NCBI RefSeq assembly: GCF_001697225.1
Contig: NZ_CP014671.1
Span: forward strand, 1,984,001-2,048,000
Direction: 5' to 3'
Origin: Immundisolibacter cernigliae
GTDB taxonomy: Bacteria; Pseudomonadota; Gammaproteobacteria; Immundisolibacterales; Immundisolibacteraceae
DNA: 64,000 bases
Part shown: piece by piece, positions 1 to 12,522 of the stretch
Position numbering within the stretch: position 1 is the first letter of the stretch
How the letters are laid out: the number at the start of each line of letters is the position of its first letter
Program-made: the position numbers and the translations under genes
Notes under the pieces: model-generated
What the model was told of the DNA's origin: nothing
The model's database searches: none
What the model saw: the letters and a program-made list of their open reading frames with translations, nothing else

Positions 1-3107
<3,107 letters not shown>

Positions 3108-3116
3108 CGATTTCCT

Positions 3117-4220
3117 CTACAGCCGCATCGGCATGATGACGTACCTGTTGAACCCGCCAGCCGGCTCCGTCAGAAGGCAGCTGCTGCCCGGATCCGACAG
3201 GTGCAGCCGCACCGACTCGCTGCGCAGGGCCGTCAGCACATCGATCAGGTAGCTGACGTTGAAACCGATTTCGAGGTTGGCCCCGGCGTAATCGACTTCA
3301 AGTTCGTCCTCGGCGTCTTCGTTTTCCGCATTGTTTGCCGAAAGACGCAACAGATTCGGTTCCAGCTGCAGGCGTACGGAGCGGTACTTCTCGTTCGCAA
3401 AGATGGCCACGCGGTTCAGGGCATCGCGCAACGCCAGACGGTCGATATCGAGCACCTTGTCCTGATTGCGGGGCACAACCCGCTCGTAGTCAGGAAAACT
3501 GCCGTCGATTACCTTCGACTTGAACACGATGTCCGCGGCCGACAAGGTCAGGTGATCCACACCGACACACAGCCGCGCAGGGGCCTCGTCATCACCCAAA
3601 AGCCGAAGGGCCTCGATGACCGTCTTGCGCGGCACGATGATGCGCCGATTCAGTTCGGGTGCCAGTTCGAGTGGCAACTCCGTTATCGCCATGCGATGAC
3701 CGTCGGTCGCCACCAGCCGCACCTTGCCGGCATTGATTTCGAACAGCATGCCGTTCAGGTAATAGCGCACGTCTTGTTGCGCCATGGCGAAGTGCGTCGC
3801 CTCGATGGCACGTCGCAGATCCCGCTGCGGCAATTCGAGCGCCAGCTCATCTCCCGTGACATCGATTCCCGGAAACTCCGCCGCCGGCAAGGTACTGAGA
3901 CTGAACCGCGACCGACCAGCACGAACCGTGGCCCGATCACCGCTGGCATCGATCGTCAGCAGCGTGCCATCGGGCAGGGCGCGGCACAGATCGAGCAGCT
4001 TGCGCGCCGGTAGCGTCGTTGCTCCCGGAGCAACGCATTTGTCGAGCTTGCCGGGAACCGACAGCTCGACCTCGAGATCGGTCGCGGACAGACGAAACCC
4101 ATGCTCGGTAGCGGTCAGCAGCACGTTGGCCAGGATCGGCAGCGTCTGGCGGCGCTCGACCACCGCATGCGCAACCTGCAAGGGTGTCAGAAGCTGGTTG
4201 CGTTCCACGCTGATCTTCAT
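3117..4220 (-). CDS. dnaN: DNA polymerase III beta sliding clamp
   Basis: Ring-shaped processivity clamp of the replicative polymerase. The 367 aa length and the N-terminus MKISVERNQLLTPLQVAHAV match the family, as do TLPILANVLL and the C-terminal VIMPMRL, part of the partner-binding pocket. The start is the ATG at 4220, followed upstream by an AT-rich gap to dnaA that looks like the replication origin. It is first in the dnaN-recF-gyrB run. Confidence 0.97.
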   Translation of the reverse strand: MKISVERNQLLTPLQVAHAVVERRQTLPILANVLLTATEHGFRLSATDLEVELSVPGKLDKCVAPGATTLPARKLLDLCRALPDGTLLTIDASGDRATVRAGRSRFSLSTLPAAEFPGIDVTGDELALELPQRDLRRAIEATHFAMAQQDVRYYLNGMLFEINAGKVRLVATDGHRMAITELPLELAPELNRRIIVPRKTVIEALRLLGDDEAPARLCVGVDHLTLSAADIVFKSKVIDGSFPDYERVVPRNQDKVLDIDRLALRDALNRVAIFANEKYRSVRLQLEPNLLRLSANNAENEDAEDELEVDYAGANLEIGFNVSYLIDVLTALRSESVRLHLSDPGSSCLLTEPAGGFNRYVIMPMRL

Positions 4221-4277
4221 GGTCGACCTCGATTAAGTTCCATGTATTGAATATTTAAAGCTTATTAGTATTAATGC

Positions 4278-4286
4278 TGTGGAAAA
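4278..4286 (-). promoter_or_regulatory. DnaA box, one mismatch
   Basis: Reads TTTTCCACA on the minus strand, one change from consensus TTATCCACA. It sits between two AT-rich tracts of the dnaN-dnaA gap. Confidence 0.55.
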
Positions 4287-4419
4287 CTGGGTAACTAAAA
4301 ATAATCAATGTATATCAATGAGTTGAATTTATTTCTGGCGATGTAAAAAAACAACAGACACGGTAAACAGTCCCTGACGGCCGCCGTTGACCACGCTTTC
4401 CCGACCCGCTGTCCAAGGC

Positions 4420-4428
4420 TTATCCACA
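4420..4428 (+). promoter_or_regulatory. DnaA box, perfect consensus
   Basis: TTATCCACA, ending 5 bases beyond the dnaA stop codon at 4434-4436. It is a perfect match to the consensus and anchors the origin call. Confidence 0.75.
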
Positions 4429-4433
4429 GGTTT

Positions 4434-5753
4434 TCAGCTGGTCAGGATGTGTCGAAGATTGATGTAGTCCGCCGCGATCGACTCGTCGTCGCGGCGCAGT
4501 TCCGTGACCCGCTCGCAGGCATACAGCACCGTGGTGTGATCTCGGCCGCCGAACGCGGCGCCGATTTCCGGCAGGCTGCAGGAGGTCAGCTCCTTCGCCA
4601 GCGCCATGCCCACCTGGCGCGGGCGAACGAAGTTGCGTTTGCGGCTGCGAGCCGTCAGGTCGCTGCCGCGCAGCCGGTAATACTCCGCTACCGCCTTGAG
4701 GATGGACTCGAGGGTCACCTGCCGATCCTGCGCCTTGATGATGTCCTTCAAGGCCTCGCGAGTCAGTTCCAGGCTGATTGGCGCATGTGTCAGCGTGGCA
4801 TAGGCGATGACCGTCAGCAGCGCGCCTTCGAGCTCTCGCACATTGGAATGCACGCGCTTGGCGATGAAAAACGCCACGTCCTGGGGCACGGTCTTTTTGG
4901 CCAGATCGGCCTTGCTCAGCAAGATGGCGACGCGGGTTTCCATGTCGGGCGGCTCGACCGCAACCGACAGTCCCCACCCGAAGCGGGACTTGAGGCGGTC
5001 CTCCAGGCCCTTGATATCACGCGGATAACGGTCGCAGCTCATCACCAGCTGGTTCTTGCTCTCCAGCATCGAATTGAACACGTGGAAGAACTCTTCCTGC
5101 GAGCGCTCCTTGCCGGCCAGGAACTGGATGTCATCCACCAGCAGCAGGTCGAGGTTCCGGTAGTAGGTCTTGAACGCGTCGATCCTGTTCTGCTGCAGCG
5201 CCGAAACCATGTCCGACACGAACCGTTCGCCGGATACATAGACGACCCGGGCCTGCGGGCGCTGCGCGAGCACGGCGTTACCGATCGCGTGCAGCAGGTG
5301 CGTCTTGCCAAGACCCACACCGCCGTACAGCAGCAGCGGGTTGTACAGACCCCCCATGTTCTCGCTGACCAGCAGGGACGAGGCGCGGGCCAGCCGGTTG
5401 GATTTGCCCTCGATGAAGGCATCGAACTGCAGTGCCGGGTCCACAGCCGGCGCCGCCTGCCGCTTGCGTTTTTGCGGCGTCGCGGCGCCGTTGGGTGGCG
5501 TCTGGATTGGCTCCGGCTGCGCGACGCTGCTGCCGATTTCCAGCGTCAGATTCAGGCCGCGTTCGGCCACCAGCTCCCGAATGCGCTCCTGGAACTGGCC
5601 GCTGACCTGTTCCAACACGAACTGATTGGGAGCCAGCAGGCGCAGCGTGCCGTTGACCAGGCTCGCCTGCAGCGGCCGGATCCAGGTATTGAAAAGCTGT
5701 GGCGACAGCTCGCTCTCGAGCTGGGCGAGACAGCCCTGCCAGGTATTCTTCAA
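4434..5753 (-). CDS. dnaA: Chromosomal replication initiator DnaA
   Basis: AAA+ ATPase that binds DnaA boxes and opens oriC. It is 439 aa. The N-terminus [20 protein letters not shown] is a typical domain I, followed by an Ala/Pro-rich linker near residues 85-110. Walker A is [15 protein letters not shown] near 143 and Walker B is [10 protein letters not shown] near 205. The domain IV DNA-binding signature is [15 protein letters not shown] near 398. It is divergent from rpmH across 173 bases, and its 3' side faces the predicted origin. Confidence 0.98.
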   Translation of the reverse strand: MKNTWQGCLAQLESELSPQLFNTWIRPLQASLVNGTLRLLAPNQFVLEQVSGQFQERIRELVAERGLNLTLEIGSSVAQPEPIQTPPNGAATPQKRKRQAAPAVDPALQFDAFIEGKSNRLARASSLLVSENMGGLYNPLLLYGGVGLGKTHLLHAIGNAVLAQRPQARVVYVSGERFVSDMVSALQQNRIDAFKTYYRNLDLLLVDDIQFLAGKERSQEEFFHVFNSMLESKNQLVMSCDRYPRDIKGLEDRLKSRFGWGLSVAVEPPDMETRVAILLSKADLAKKTVPQDVAFFIAKRVHSNVRELEGALLTVIAYATLTHAPISLELTREALKDIIKAQDRQVTLESILKAVAEYYRLRGSDLTARSRKRNFVRPRQVGMALAKELTSCSLPEIGAAFGGRDHTTVLYACERVTELRRDDESIAADYINLRHILTS

Positions 5754-5857
5754 GGGAGCCCTCGACGGAAAACCGATCCGGGTTCTGTGCGCCGGTGCGG
5801 TCGCCCAGTTTACGCCTGTCAGCGTCGCCGATGCGCCGCGCGTGGTCGTTTTACCGG

Positions 5858-5887
5858 TTGACCGGGTGTAGGCCCGGCCGTTATGCT
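5858..5887 (+). promoter_or_regulatory. Candidate sigma-70 promoter for rpmH-rnpA
   Basis: TTGACC (5858-5863) and TATGCT (5882-5887) separated by 18 bases, about 40 bases before the rpmH start. The -35 matches the consensus at 5 of 6 positions and the -10 at 4 of 6. Inferred from sequence only. Confidence 0.5.
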
Positions 5888-5926
5888 TCCGCCCCTTTTT
5901 GCCAGCCCTTTTTGGATGACGCGGCC

Positions 5927-6064
5927 ATGAAACGCACCTATCAACCCAGCAACCTGCATCGCGCCCGCACGCATGGTTTTCGCGCCCGCATGCGCACTGT
6001 TGGTGGACGCAAGGTGTTGAACGCCCGTCGCGCCAAGGGCCGTCACCGCATCAGCTGCGTCTGA
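5927..6064 (+). CDS. rpmH: 50S ribosomal protein L34
   Basis: Small basic large-subunit ribosomal protein. It is 45 aa, starting [20 protein letters not shown] with [19 protein letters not shown] following, nearly invariant across bacteria. It is first of the rpmH-rnpA-yidD-yidC-mnmE run and divergent from dnaA, the usual gammaproteobacterial arrangement. Confidence 0.98.
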   Translation: MKRTYQPSNLHRARTHGFRARMRTVGGRKVLNARRAKGRHRISCV

Positions 6065-6090
6065 TTCTGGCTGACCCGTCCCCCACGGCT

Positions 6091-6416
6091 TATCGGTTTA
6101 CCCGCCAGCAGCGTCTGCTGACCCCCGGCAGTTCCAGGATGTGTTCCGGCGGGGCCGGCGCCAGCGCTTGGGGGGGCTTGAAGTGATCACGCTGCGCAAC
6201 GACATCGGGCTGGCCCGGCTCGGGCTGGTCATTCCAAAACGCAGCGTTCGCCACGCGGTGCGCCGCAACCTCATCCGGCGCTGGACGCGCGAGGCATTTC
6301 GCCAGCGCCAACACCGCCTGCCGGCGACCGACATCGTGCTGCGCGTGCACAGCGCGGCAATCGCCCACGCCGAGGTTGATGCGGCCTTGGAGCTGCTTGT
6401 GGAGTCAGCCCCGTGA
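6091..6416 (+). CDS. rnpA: Ribonuclease P protein component, frame broken near N-terminus
   Basis: Protein cofactor of RNase P, which matures tRNA 5' ends. The body reads [11 protein letters not shown], then [21 protein letters not shown] with the family RNA-binding signature, and ends at 6416. The conserved start [12 protein letters not shown] (6091-6126) is in a different frame from the rest (RQFQDVF onward). The frames would join if the five-C run at 6122-6126 were six C. No ATG, GTG or TTG precedes YRFT in its frame. The only conventional start of the intact frame is GTG at 6141, which would lose the N-terminal residues. Its stop overlaps the yidD GTG start. A sequencing error or a real frameshift are both possible. 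Confidence 0.85.
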
Positions 6417-6652
6417 GGCGCCTGCTGTTGGGCCTGCTGCACGCCTATAGAATTCTGCTGAGCCCGTTCCTGGGGCGCCGCTGCCGGTTTCATCCCAGTT
6501 GCTCGACCTACGCCGTGGTGGCGGTGCGCCGCTTCGGCGCCTGGCGGGGCGGCTGGCTGGCGATGAGGCGCGTGCTGCGCTGCCATCCCTGGCATCCGGG
6601 TGGGCTCGATGCGGTGCCCGAGCACTGGCCGCCCCGCCCCGCCTGTCGCTGA
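6413..6652 (+). CDS. yidD: Membrane protein insertion efficiency factor YidD
   Basis: Small amphipathic protein that assists YidC-dependent membrane insertion. It is 79 aa. The family core [20 protein letters not shown] with conserved cysteines is present, followed by [17 protein letters not shown]. The GTG start at 6413 overlaps the rnpA stop (GTGA), so translation is probably coupled. It lies directly upstream of yidC, as usual. Confidence 0.93.
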   Translation: MRRLLLGLLHAYRILLSPFLGRRCRFHPSCSTYAVVAVRRFGAWRGGWLAMRRVLRCHPWHPGGLDAVPEHWPPRPACR

Positions 6653-6668
6653 ATCAACCGGAATTACC

Positions 6669-8321
6669 ATGGAAACCGTGCGGCTCGTGCTGGTGACCCT
6701 GCTGCTGGTCATCACCTTTTTCATCTACCAGGCCTGGCAGGCGCAACGGCCGCAGCCGGTGCAGCCGCCATCCATTGAACAGGGCACGCTGCCGACACCG
6801 GCGGTCAGCCAGAGCGCGCCGGTTCCGGGCGCTCCGGCGGCCGCGGCCGGGCCTGTCGCACCGCCGGCGGCGCGCCCCTCCGGTACGCCGGTCGCGGTCA
6901 GCACCGACGTGATGAACGTGCAGATCGATACCGCCGGCGGCGACATCACGCGCCTGGACCTGACCGCCTACCGCGCCCACGCCGGGCCGGACGCCCCGCC
7001 CTACAGCATTCTGGATGTCGCCCCGCCGCGGCTGTTCGAGTCCCAGACCGGCCTGCTGTCGGCCGAAGCCGGCCGCGCACCGGATCATCAGGCGACGTTT
7101 ACCGCCGCAGCCAACAGCTATCAGCTCGCGCCCGGCGCCGACACGCTGGAAGTGCCGCTGTCCTGGACCGATGCCGGCTCGGGCATCGAGGTGCGCAAGG
7201 TCTACCGGTTCGCTCGCGGCCGTTATGACATCGGGCTGCGCTACGAGGTGCGCAACACCGGCAGTCAGCCCTGGCAGGCCCAGCCGTACACGCAGCTGAT
7301 GCGCAGGAAAGGCGCCGATGCCCAGGGCAGCATCTTCATGCCGGCCTCGTTCCAGGGCGCCGTGTACTACAGCGCCGCCGACAAGTACCGCAAGATCGGT
7401 TACGACGACATGCTCAAGGCGCCGCTGGCGACCACGCTCAGCGACGGCTGGGTGGGCCTTTCCGAGCATTACTTCCTGGCCGCATTCCTGCTCACCCAGG
7501 GCCAGGCCCAGAACTGCTACACGAAGGCGCTGGCGGACGAGCGCTTCCTGGCCGGCTGCATCGCCGGCCCGCTCAGCGTCGAGCCGGGCCAGACCGCCAG
7601 CTGGGAAACCCGCCTCTACGCCGGCCCCAAGGCGCAGGACAGCCTGGAAGACGTCGCCCCCGGCCTGGCCCTGACGGTCGATTACGGCAAGCTGACCGTG
7701 CTGGCGCAGCCGGTGTTCTGGCTGATGCGCACCATCCACAATTTCGTCGGCAACTGGGGCGTGGCCATCATCCTGGTCACGCTGCTGATCAAGCTGGCGT
7801 TCTACCAGCTGTCGGCGGCCAGCTACCGGTCCATGGCGCACATGCGCAAGGTGCAGCCCAAGATCATGGCCCTGCGCGAGCGCTACAAGGAAGACCGCCA
7901 GCAGCTGAACGAAAAAATGATGGAGCTGTACCGCACCGAGAAGATCAACCCGCTCGGTGGCTGCCTGCCGATCGTGGTGCAGATTCCGGTGTTCATCGCG
8001 CTGTACTGGGTGCTGCTGGAGAGCGTGGAGCTGCGCCACGCGCCCTTCGCGCTGTGGATTCGTGACCTGTCCGGCGCCGATCCCTACTACGTGCTGCCGG
8101 TGCTGATGGGCGTGTCGATGTTCCTGCAGCAGCGCATGACGCCCATGATCGGCATGGAGCCCATGCAACGGCGCATCATGCTGGCCATGCCGCTGGTGTT
8201 CACGGTGTTCTTCGCCCTGTTCCCGGCCGGACTGGTGCTGTACTGGTTCGTCAACAACGTGCTGTCGATCTCCCAGCAGTGGTTCATCAACCGCCAGTTG
8301 GAGCGCAAGGCCGCGGCCTGA
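6669..8321 (+). CDS. yidC: Membrane protein insertase YidC
   Basis: Inner-membrane insertase acting alone or with Sec. It is 550 aa. The start is the ATG at 6669 (METVRLVLVTLLL), which begins the N-terminal membrane segment; an earlier in-frame ATG at 6600 would add a stretch that belongs to yidD. A Pro/Ala-rich linker follows, then a periplasmic beta domain to about residue 340, then the conserved core with NWGVAIILVTLLIKLAFY, MMELYRTEKINPLGGCLP and WFVNNVLSISQQW. The long form with a large periplasmic domain is typical of Gram-negative bacteria. Confidence 0.97.
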   Translation: METVRLVLVTLLLVITFFIYQAWQAQRPQPVQPPSIEQGTLPTPAVSQSAPVPGAPAAAAGPVAPPAARPSGTPVAVSTDVMNVQIDTAGGDITRLDLTAYRAHAGPDAPPYSILDVAPPRLFESQTGLLSAEAGRAPDHQATFTAAANSYQLAPGADTLEVPLSWTDAGSGIEVRKVYRFARGRYDIGLRYEVRNTGSQPWQAQPYTQLMRRKGADAQGSIFMPASFQGAVYYSAADKYRKIGYDDMLKAPLATTLSDGWVGLSEHYFLAAFLLTQGQAQNCYTKALADERFLAGCIAGPLSVEPGQTASWETRLYAGPKAQDSLEDVAPGLALTVDYGKLTVLAQPVFWLMRTIHNFVGNWGVAIILVTLLIKLAFYQLSAASYRSMAHMRKVQPKIMALRERYKEDRQQLNEKMMELYRTEKINPLGGCLPIVVQIPVFIALYWVLLESVELRHAPFALWIRDLSGADPYYVLPVLMGVSMFLQQRMTPMIGMEPMQRRIMLAMPLVFTVFFALFPAGLVLYWFVNNVLSISQQWFINRQLERKAAA

Positions 8322-9655
8322 GCGCACCCACGGACACCATCGCCGCCATCGCCACCCCGCCGGGCCGCGGCGGTGTCGGCATGGTGCGAGTGTCCGGTCC
8401 GGCGGCGACGGCAATTTGCAGCGCACTGACCGGCCGCCTGCCGCCGCCGCGCCACGCCCGGCTCGCCACCTTCCGCGACGCCGACGGCCAGCCCATCGAT
8501 CAGGGCCTGTGCCTGTACTTTCCCGCGCCGCACTCGTTCACCGGGCAGGACGTGGTCGAGCTGCACGGCCACGGCGGGCCGGTGGTCATGGACATGCTGC
8601 TGGCGCGCGTGCTCACGCTGGGCGCGCGTCAGGCCGCGCCGGGCGAGTTCAGCCAGCGCGCCTTCCTTAACGACAAGCTGGATCTGGCCCAGGCCGAGGC
8701 CGTTGCCGATCTGATCGACGCCGCCAGCACGGCCGCCGCGCGCGCCGCCCTGCGCAGCCTGGACGGCGAGTTCTCGCGGCAGATCGGCGCGCTGTCCGAG
8801 CGGCTGATCGAGCTTCGCGTGCAGATCGAGGCCGGGCTCGACTTTCCGGACGAGGAACTCGACCTGCTGGCCGATGGCCGCCTGGCCACCGATGCCGCGC
8901 GTCTGGCAGATGACCTGCGCGCTCTGGTCGGCCGCGCCGATGAGGGCCGCCTGCTGCGCGAGGGCATCAGCGTGGTGCTGGCCGGCGCGCCCAACGTCGG
9001 CAAGTCCAGCCTGCTGAATGCCCTGGCCGAGCGCGAGGCGGCCATCGTCACCGCCATCCCCGGCACCACGCGCGACGTGCTGCGCGAGTACCTGGCCATC
9101 GACGGCCTGCCGCTGCACCTGGTCGACACCGCCGGCCTGCGCGACAGCCACGACCCGATCGAGCAGGAAGGCATGCGCCGCGCGCGGGCCGAGATCGCCC
9201 GCGCCGATCAGCTGCTGTTCGTCACCGAGGCCAGCGCGCCGCAGCCGCCGCCGCCCGAGCTGCTGGCGCAGGCCAGCGCCCTGACGCGCGTCATAAACAA
9301 GATCGACCTGACCGGCGAGCCGCCCCGCACCGAGTCCGCGGGCGGCTGGACCGACGTGTACCTGTCCGTGCGCAGCGGCGCGGGCCTGGACCTGCTGCGC
9401 GCGCGCATCCGCGAAGCGGCCGGCTTTGCCGGCACCGAGGGCCAGTTCAGCGCCCGCCGCCGGCACGTCGAGGCCCTGCGTCAGGCGGCCGAATCGACCA
9501 CCCGCAGCGCCGAATTGCTCGCCACCGGCGCCGGCCCGGAACTGGCCGCCGAGGAACTGCGCCTGGCCCAGCAGGCGCTGGGTGAAATCACCGGCCAGGT
9601 CAGCAGCGACGATTTACTCGGCCGCATCTTCGCCAGCTTCTGCATTGGGAAATAA
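8318..9655 (+). CDS. mnmE: tRNA U34 modification GTPase MnmE
   Basis: GTPase that, with MnmG, installs carboxymethylaminomethyl at tRNA wobble uridine. Homology starts at LSAPTDTIAAIATPPGRGG, giving 445 aa. The matching first codon is CTG at 8318, overlapping the yidC stop as CTGA. The nearest conventional in-frame start is GTG at 8279, inside yidC. Walker A is GAPNVGKSSLLNAL near residue 224, followed by TTRD, DTAGLRD, NKID and the catalytic C-terminal CIGK. The start is uncertain; the function is not. Confidence 0.95.
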   Translation: MSAPTDTIAAIATPPGRGGVGMVRVSGPAATAICSALTGRLPPPRHARLATFRDADGQPIDQGLCLYFPAPHSFTGQDVVELHGHGGPVVMDMLLARVLTLGARQAAPGEFSQRAFLNDKLDLAQAEAVADLIDAASTAAARAALRSLDGEFSRQIGALSERLIELRVQIEAGLDFPDEELDLLADGRLATDAARLADDLRALVGRADEGRLLREGISVVLAGAPNVGKSSLLNALAEREAAIVTAIPGTTRDVLREYLAIDGLPLHLVDTAGLRDSHDPIEQEGMRRARAEIARADQLLFVTEASAPQPPPPELLAQASALTRVINKIDLTGEPPRTESAGGWTDVYLSVRSGAGLDLLRARIREAAGFAGTEGQFSARRRHVEALRQAAESTTRSAELLATGAGPELAAEELRLAQQALGEITGQVSSDDLLGRIFASFCIGK

Positions 9656-9706
9656 GGCCGCATCGACAATACTTGCGCGCTGTCCCGCCCGGAATAACAA
9701 CAGCCC

Positions 9707-11251
9707 ATGGCATCCGACCTCGTCGCCATCGAAAACCGCCTGTGGGCCGCCGCCGACCAGCTTTGGGCCAACACGGGCCTGAAGCCCGCCGAGTTCTCCA
9801 CCCCGGTTCTCGGCCTGATCTTTCTGCGCTACGCCGACAAGCGCTTTGGCGAAGCCGAGCAGCTGCTGGACGCCAAAGGCCTCGCGCCCGATGAGCGCGA
9901 GGCCATGGACTACCAGGCCGAGGGCGTGCTCTACCTGCCGCTGCAGGCGCGTTTCTCGCACCTGCTCACGCTCACCGAGGGCGCCAACCTGGGCCGCGCC
10001 ATCGCCACCGCCATGGAGCTGGTGGAAGCGCACAACCCCGAGCTGCAAGGCGTGCTGCCGCGCGGCTACAACCTGCTGCCCAACGCCACGCTGGTGGAAC
10101 TGCTGCGCCTGCTCAGCTCCCTGGACCTGGAGGGCGACGCCTTCGGCAAGGTGTACGAGTACTTCCTGGGCAACTTCGCGCTCAAGGAGGGCCAGAAGGG
10201 CGGCGTGTTCTACACGCCCACCAGCATCGTGCGGCTGATCGTCGAGATCCTGCAGCCCTTCCACGGCCGCATCTTCGACCCCGCCTGCGGTTCGGGCGGC
10301 ATGTTCGTGCAGTCCGCCGCCTTCGTGCAGCGCCACCAGAAGAACGCCACCCGCGAACTGACCGTGTTCGGCACCGAGAAGGCCAGCGATACCGTCAAGC
10401 TGGCGAAGATGAACCTGGCGGTGCACGGCCTGTCCGGCGACGTGCGCGAGGCCAACACCTACTACGAAGACCCGCACAAGGCGCTCGGCCGCTTCGACTT
10501 CGTGATGGCCAATCCGCCGTTCAACGTCTCCGGCGTGGACAAGGACCGGCTGAAGGACGACCCCCGCTTCGCGCTCGGCCTGCCGAGCACGGACAACGCC
10601 AACTACCTGTGGATCCAGCTCTTCGCCGCCAGCCTGAACGAGAACGGCCGCGCCGGCTTCGTGATGGCCAACTCGGCCGGCGACGCGCGCGGCAGCGAGC
10701 TGGAGATCCGCAAGAAGCTGATCCAGTCCGGCGCGGTGGACGTCATCGTCAGCGTTGGCAGCAATTTTTTCTACACCGTCACGCTGCCCTGCACGCTGTG
10801 GTTCTTCGACCGGGCCAAGGCGCGCGGGCCGCGCAAGGACAAGGTGCTGTTTGTGGATGCGCGGCCGTTCTTCAAGCAGGTGAGCCGGGCGATCCGGGAG
10901 TTCACGCCGGAGCAGTTGGAGTACCTGGCCAACGTTGTGCGGCTGTATCGCGGCGAGACGCCGGAGTTCGAGCAGGGCAGCAAGGCCGCGTTGGCCGAGC
11001 GTTTTTCGGGTGGTCGGTATGCCGACGTGGCGGGGCTCTGCAAGGCAGCGACGCTGGACGAGATCAAGGCTCAGGGCTGGAGCTTGAACCCCGGCCGATA
11101 CGTGGGGGTCGGTGCTCGTGCGGCCGACGAGTTCGACTTCCTTGAGCGGTTGGAGGAACTGAACGAAGAGCTTGAGAGTTTGACGGGCGAGGCAAGGACT
11201 CTAGAAACGGTCATCGCGGCCAATGTTGCCTCACTTCTAGAGCGTGTCTGA
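9707..11251 (+). CDS. hsdM: Type I restriction-modification methyltransferase subunit M
   Basis: N6-adenine methyltransferase subunit of a type I R-M complex. It is 514 aa. An N-terminal HsdM helical domain ([20 protein letters not shown]) is followed by SAM-binding motif [11 protein letters not shown] near residue 190 and catalytic motif IV NPPFN near 268. The stop and the hsdS ATG share one base (TGATG), so M and S are coupled. It starts 51 bases after mnmE, at the left edge of the accessory island. A degenerate copy of its first codons lies at the right edge (about 19695-19777). Confidence 0.96.
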   Translation: MASDLVAIENRLWAAADQLWANTGLKPAEFSTPVLGLIFLRYADKRFGEAEQLLDAKGLAPDEREAMDYQAEGVLYLPLQARFSHLLTLTEGANLGRAIATAMELVEAHNPELQGVLPRGYNLLPNATLVELLRLLSSLDLEGDAFGKVYEYFLGNFALKEGQKGGVFYTPTSIVRLIVEILQPFHGRIFDPACGSGGMFVQSAAFVQRHQKNATRELTVFGTEKASDTVKLAKMNLAVHGLSGDVREANTYYEDPHKALGRFDFVMANPPFNVSGVDKDRLKDDPRFALGLPSTDNANYLWIQLFAASLNENGRAGFVMANSAGDARGSELEIRKKLIQSGAVDVIVSVGSNFFYTVTLPCTLWFFDRAKARGPRKDKVLFVDARPFFKQVSRAIREFTPEQLEYLANVVRLYRGETPEFEQGSKAALAERFSGGRYADVAGLCKAATLDEIKAQGWSLNPGRYVGVGARAADEFDFLERLEELNEELESLTGEARTLETVIAANVASLLERV

Positions 11252-12522
11252 TGACGGCGACATGGCGAACCCTCACTCTTGGCGATGTGCTGCGCATCAA
11301 GCACGGCTACGCCTTTAAGGGAGAGTACTTCGCTGACGATGGGCCTTATGTCCTGCTCACGCCAGGAAACTTTGAGCCTTCGGGTGGCCTGAAGCTAAAA
11401 GGCGAGAAGGAGAAGTACTACGTGGGCGACTTTCCACCGCCCTTCGTGCTCGGGCGCGGTGACCTGCTGATTGCAATGACCGACCTGACGCAGTCTGCCC
11501 GCATCCTCGGTAGCCCGGCGGTTGTGCCCGAGTCAGATCGCTACCTGCACAACCAACGCTTGGGCAAGGTCGTTGAACTGAAGGAAGACTTGATCGACCG
11601 TCGGTTTCTCTATCATCTGCTGAACCACAATCACGTTCGCGAGCAGATCAAAGCGTCGGCTACCGGGGCTACCGTGCGCCACACTGCGCCCGAGAGAATT
11701 TATGCCGTCAAGGTTGCACTTCCAGACTTGGGCGCGCAGCGTCGCATCGCCTCGATCCTCTCCGCCTACGACGACCTGATCGAGAACAACACGCGGCGCA
11801 TCGCGATCCTGGAAGAGATGGCCCGGCGCATCTACGAGGAGTGGTTCGTCCGCTTCCGCTTCCCCGGCCACGAGGGCGTGCGGATGGTCGAGTCCGAGTT
11901 GGGGTTGGTGCCGGAGGGGTGGGGAGTGGCGACGCTCGGGCAGCTTGCCGAGGTCAACGCCCGCAGCGTGCGGCGCGGTGCGGAGCCGACCGAGATTCGA
12001 TATGTGGACATCTCATCGGTGTCCACCGGCAGCATCGACAACAAGGAGCCGATGCTGTTCGCAGACGCTCCGGGCCGGGCGCGGCGGATTGTCCGTGATG
12101 GCGACGTGATCTGGGCTTGCGTGCGGCCGAACCGCAAGTCCTACGCGCTGGTGCTGAACCCGGAGCCGAATCTACTGGTTTCGACAGGCTTCGCCGTGCT
12201 CTCGCCAGCGTCGGCGCCTTCGTCATTCATCTACCAGTGCGTGACCACTGACGACTTCGTTTCGTATCTGGTGAATCATGCAAAGGGCGCTGCGTATCCG
12301 GCAGTCGGTACAGAGGAGTTTGAGAACGCGAAGGTGTTGAAGCCCTCCGACAGCCTCGTGATCGAGTTCGATCGCATCGCGGAGCCGATGATGCGTCTCG
12401 TCGCTGCACTTCAGCTCAAGAACACCAACCTCCGCACCACCCGCGACCTCCTCCTCCCCAAGCTCATCTCCGGCGAACTGGACGTGTCGGCGCTGCCCGA
12501 ACCGGAGACCGTCGCTGCATGA
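11251..12522 (+). CDS. hsdS: Type I restriction-modification specificity subunit S
   Basis: Sequence-recognition subunit that sets the target for both methylation and cleavage. It is 423 aa with the usual two-TRD layout. TRD1 covers about residues 1-150. The central conserved helix region reads IASILSAYDDLIENNTRRIA. TRD2 begins near GWGVATLGQLAEVNARSV. The C-terminal repeat ends LLLPKLISGELDVSAL. The two TRDs are divergent in sequence, as expected for a bipartite target. It overlaps the next gene by 4 bases (ATGA). Confidence 0.95.
   Translation: MTATWRTLTLGDVLRIKHGYAFKGEYFADDGPYVLLTPGNFEPSGGLKLKGEKEKYYVGDFPPPFVLGRGDLLIAMTDLTQSARILGSPAVVPESDRYLHNQRLGKVVELKEDLIDRRFLYHLLNHNHVREQIKASATGATVRHTAPERIYAVKVALPDLGAQRRIASILSAYDDLIENNTRRIAILEEMARRIYEEWFVRFRFPGHEGVRMVESELGLVPEGWGVATLGQLAEVNARSVRRGAEPTEIRYVDISSVSTGSIDNKEPMLFADAPGRARRIVRDGDVIWACVRPNRKSYALVLNPEPNLLVSTGFAVLSPASAPSSFIYQCVTTDDFVSYLVNHAKGAAYPAVGTEEFENAKVLKPSDSLVIEFDRIAEPMMRLVAALQLKNTNLRTTRDLLLPKLISGELDVSALPEPETVAA

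Larger units (their letters stand above)
4221..4433. other. Probable chromosomal replication origin (oriC)
   Basis: A 213-base gap between dnaN and dnaA in which bases about 4231-4360 are strikingly AT-rich against a GC-rich background, a good candidate unwinding element. It contains one perfect DnaA box, TTATCCACA (4420-4428, plus strand), and one near-consensus box, TTTTCCACA (4278-4286, minus strand). The dnaA-rpmH gap (5754-5926) has no box that I can see. The context agrees with origins placed beside dnaA. Only two clear boxes were found, so the extent is approximate. Confidence 0.7.

Noticed and set aside
6120-6130. Programmed frameshifting in rnpA
   Set aside because: A C-run slip is possible, but no stimulatory structure or known precedent was identified; a sequencing error is simpler, so it is reported only as an anomaly.
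9678-9702. Similarity between sequence before hsdM (CTGTCCCGCCC...GGAATAAC) and sequence at 19793-19821 as possible island attachment repeats
   Set aside because: Matches are broken by gaps, the order relative to the hsdM sequences is not that of a simple direct repeat, and no integrase is present.
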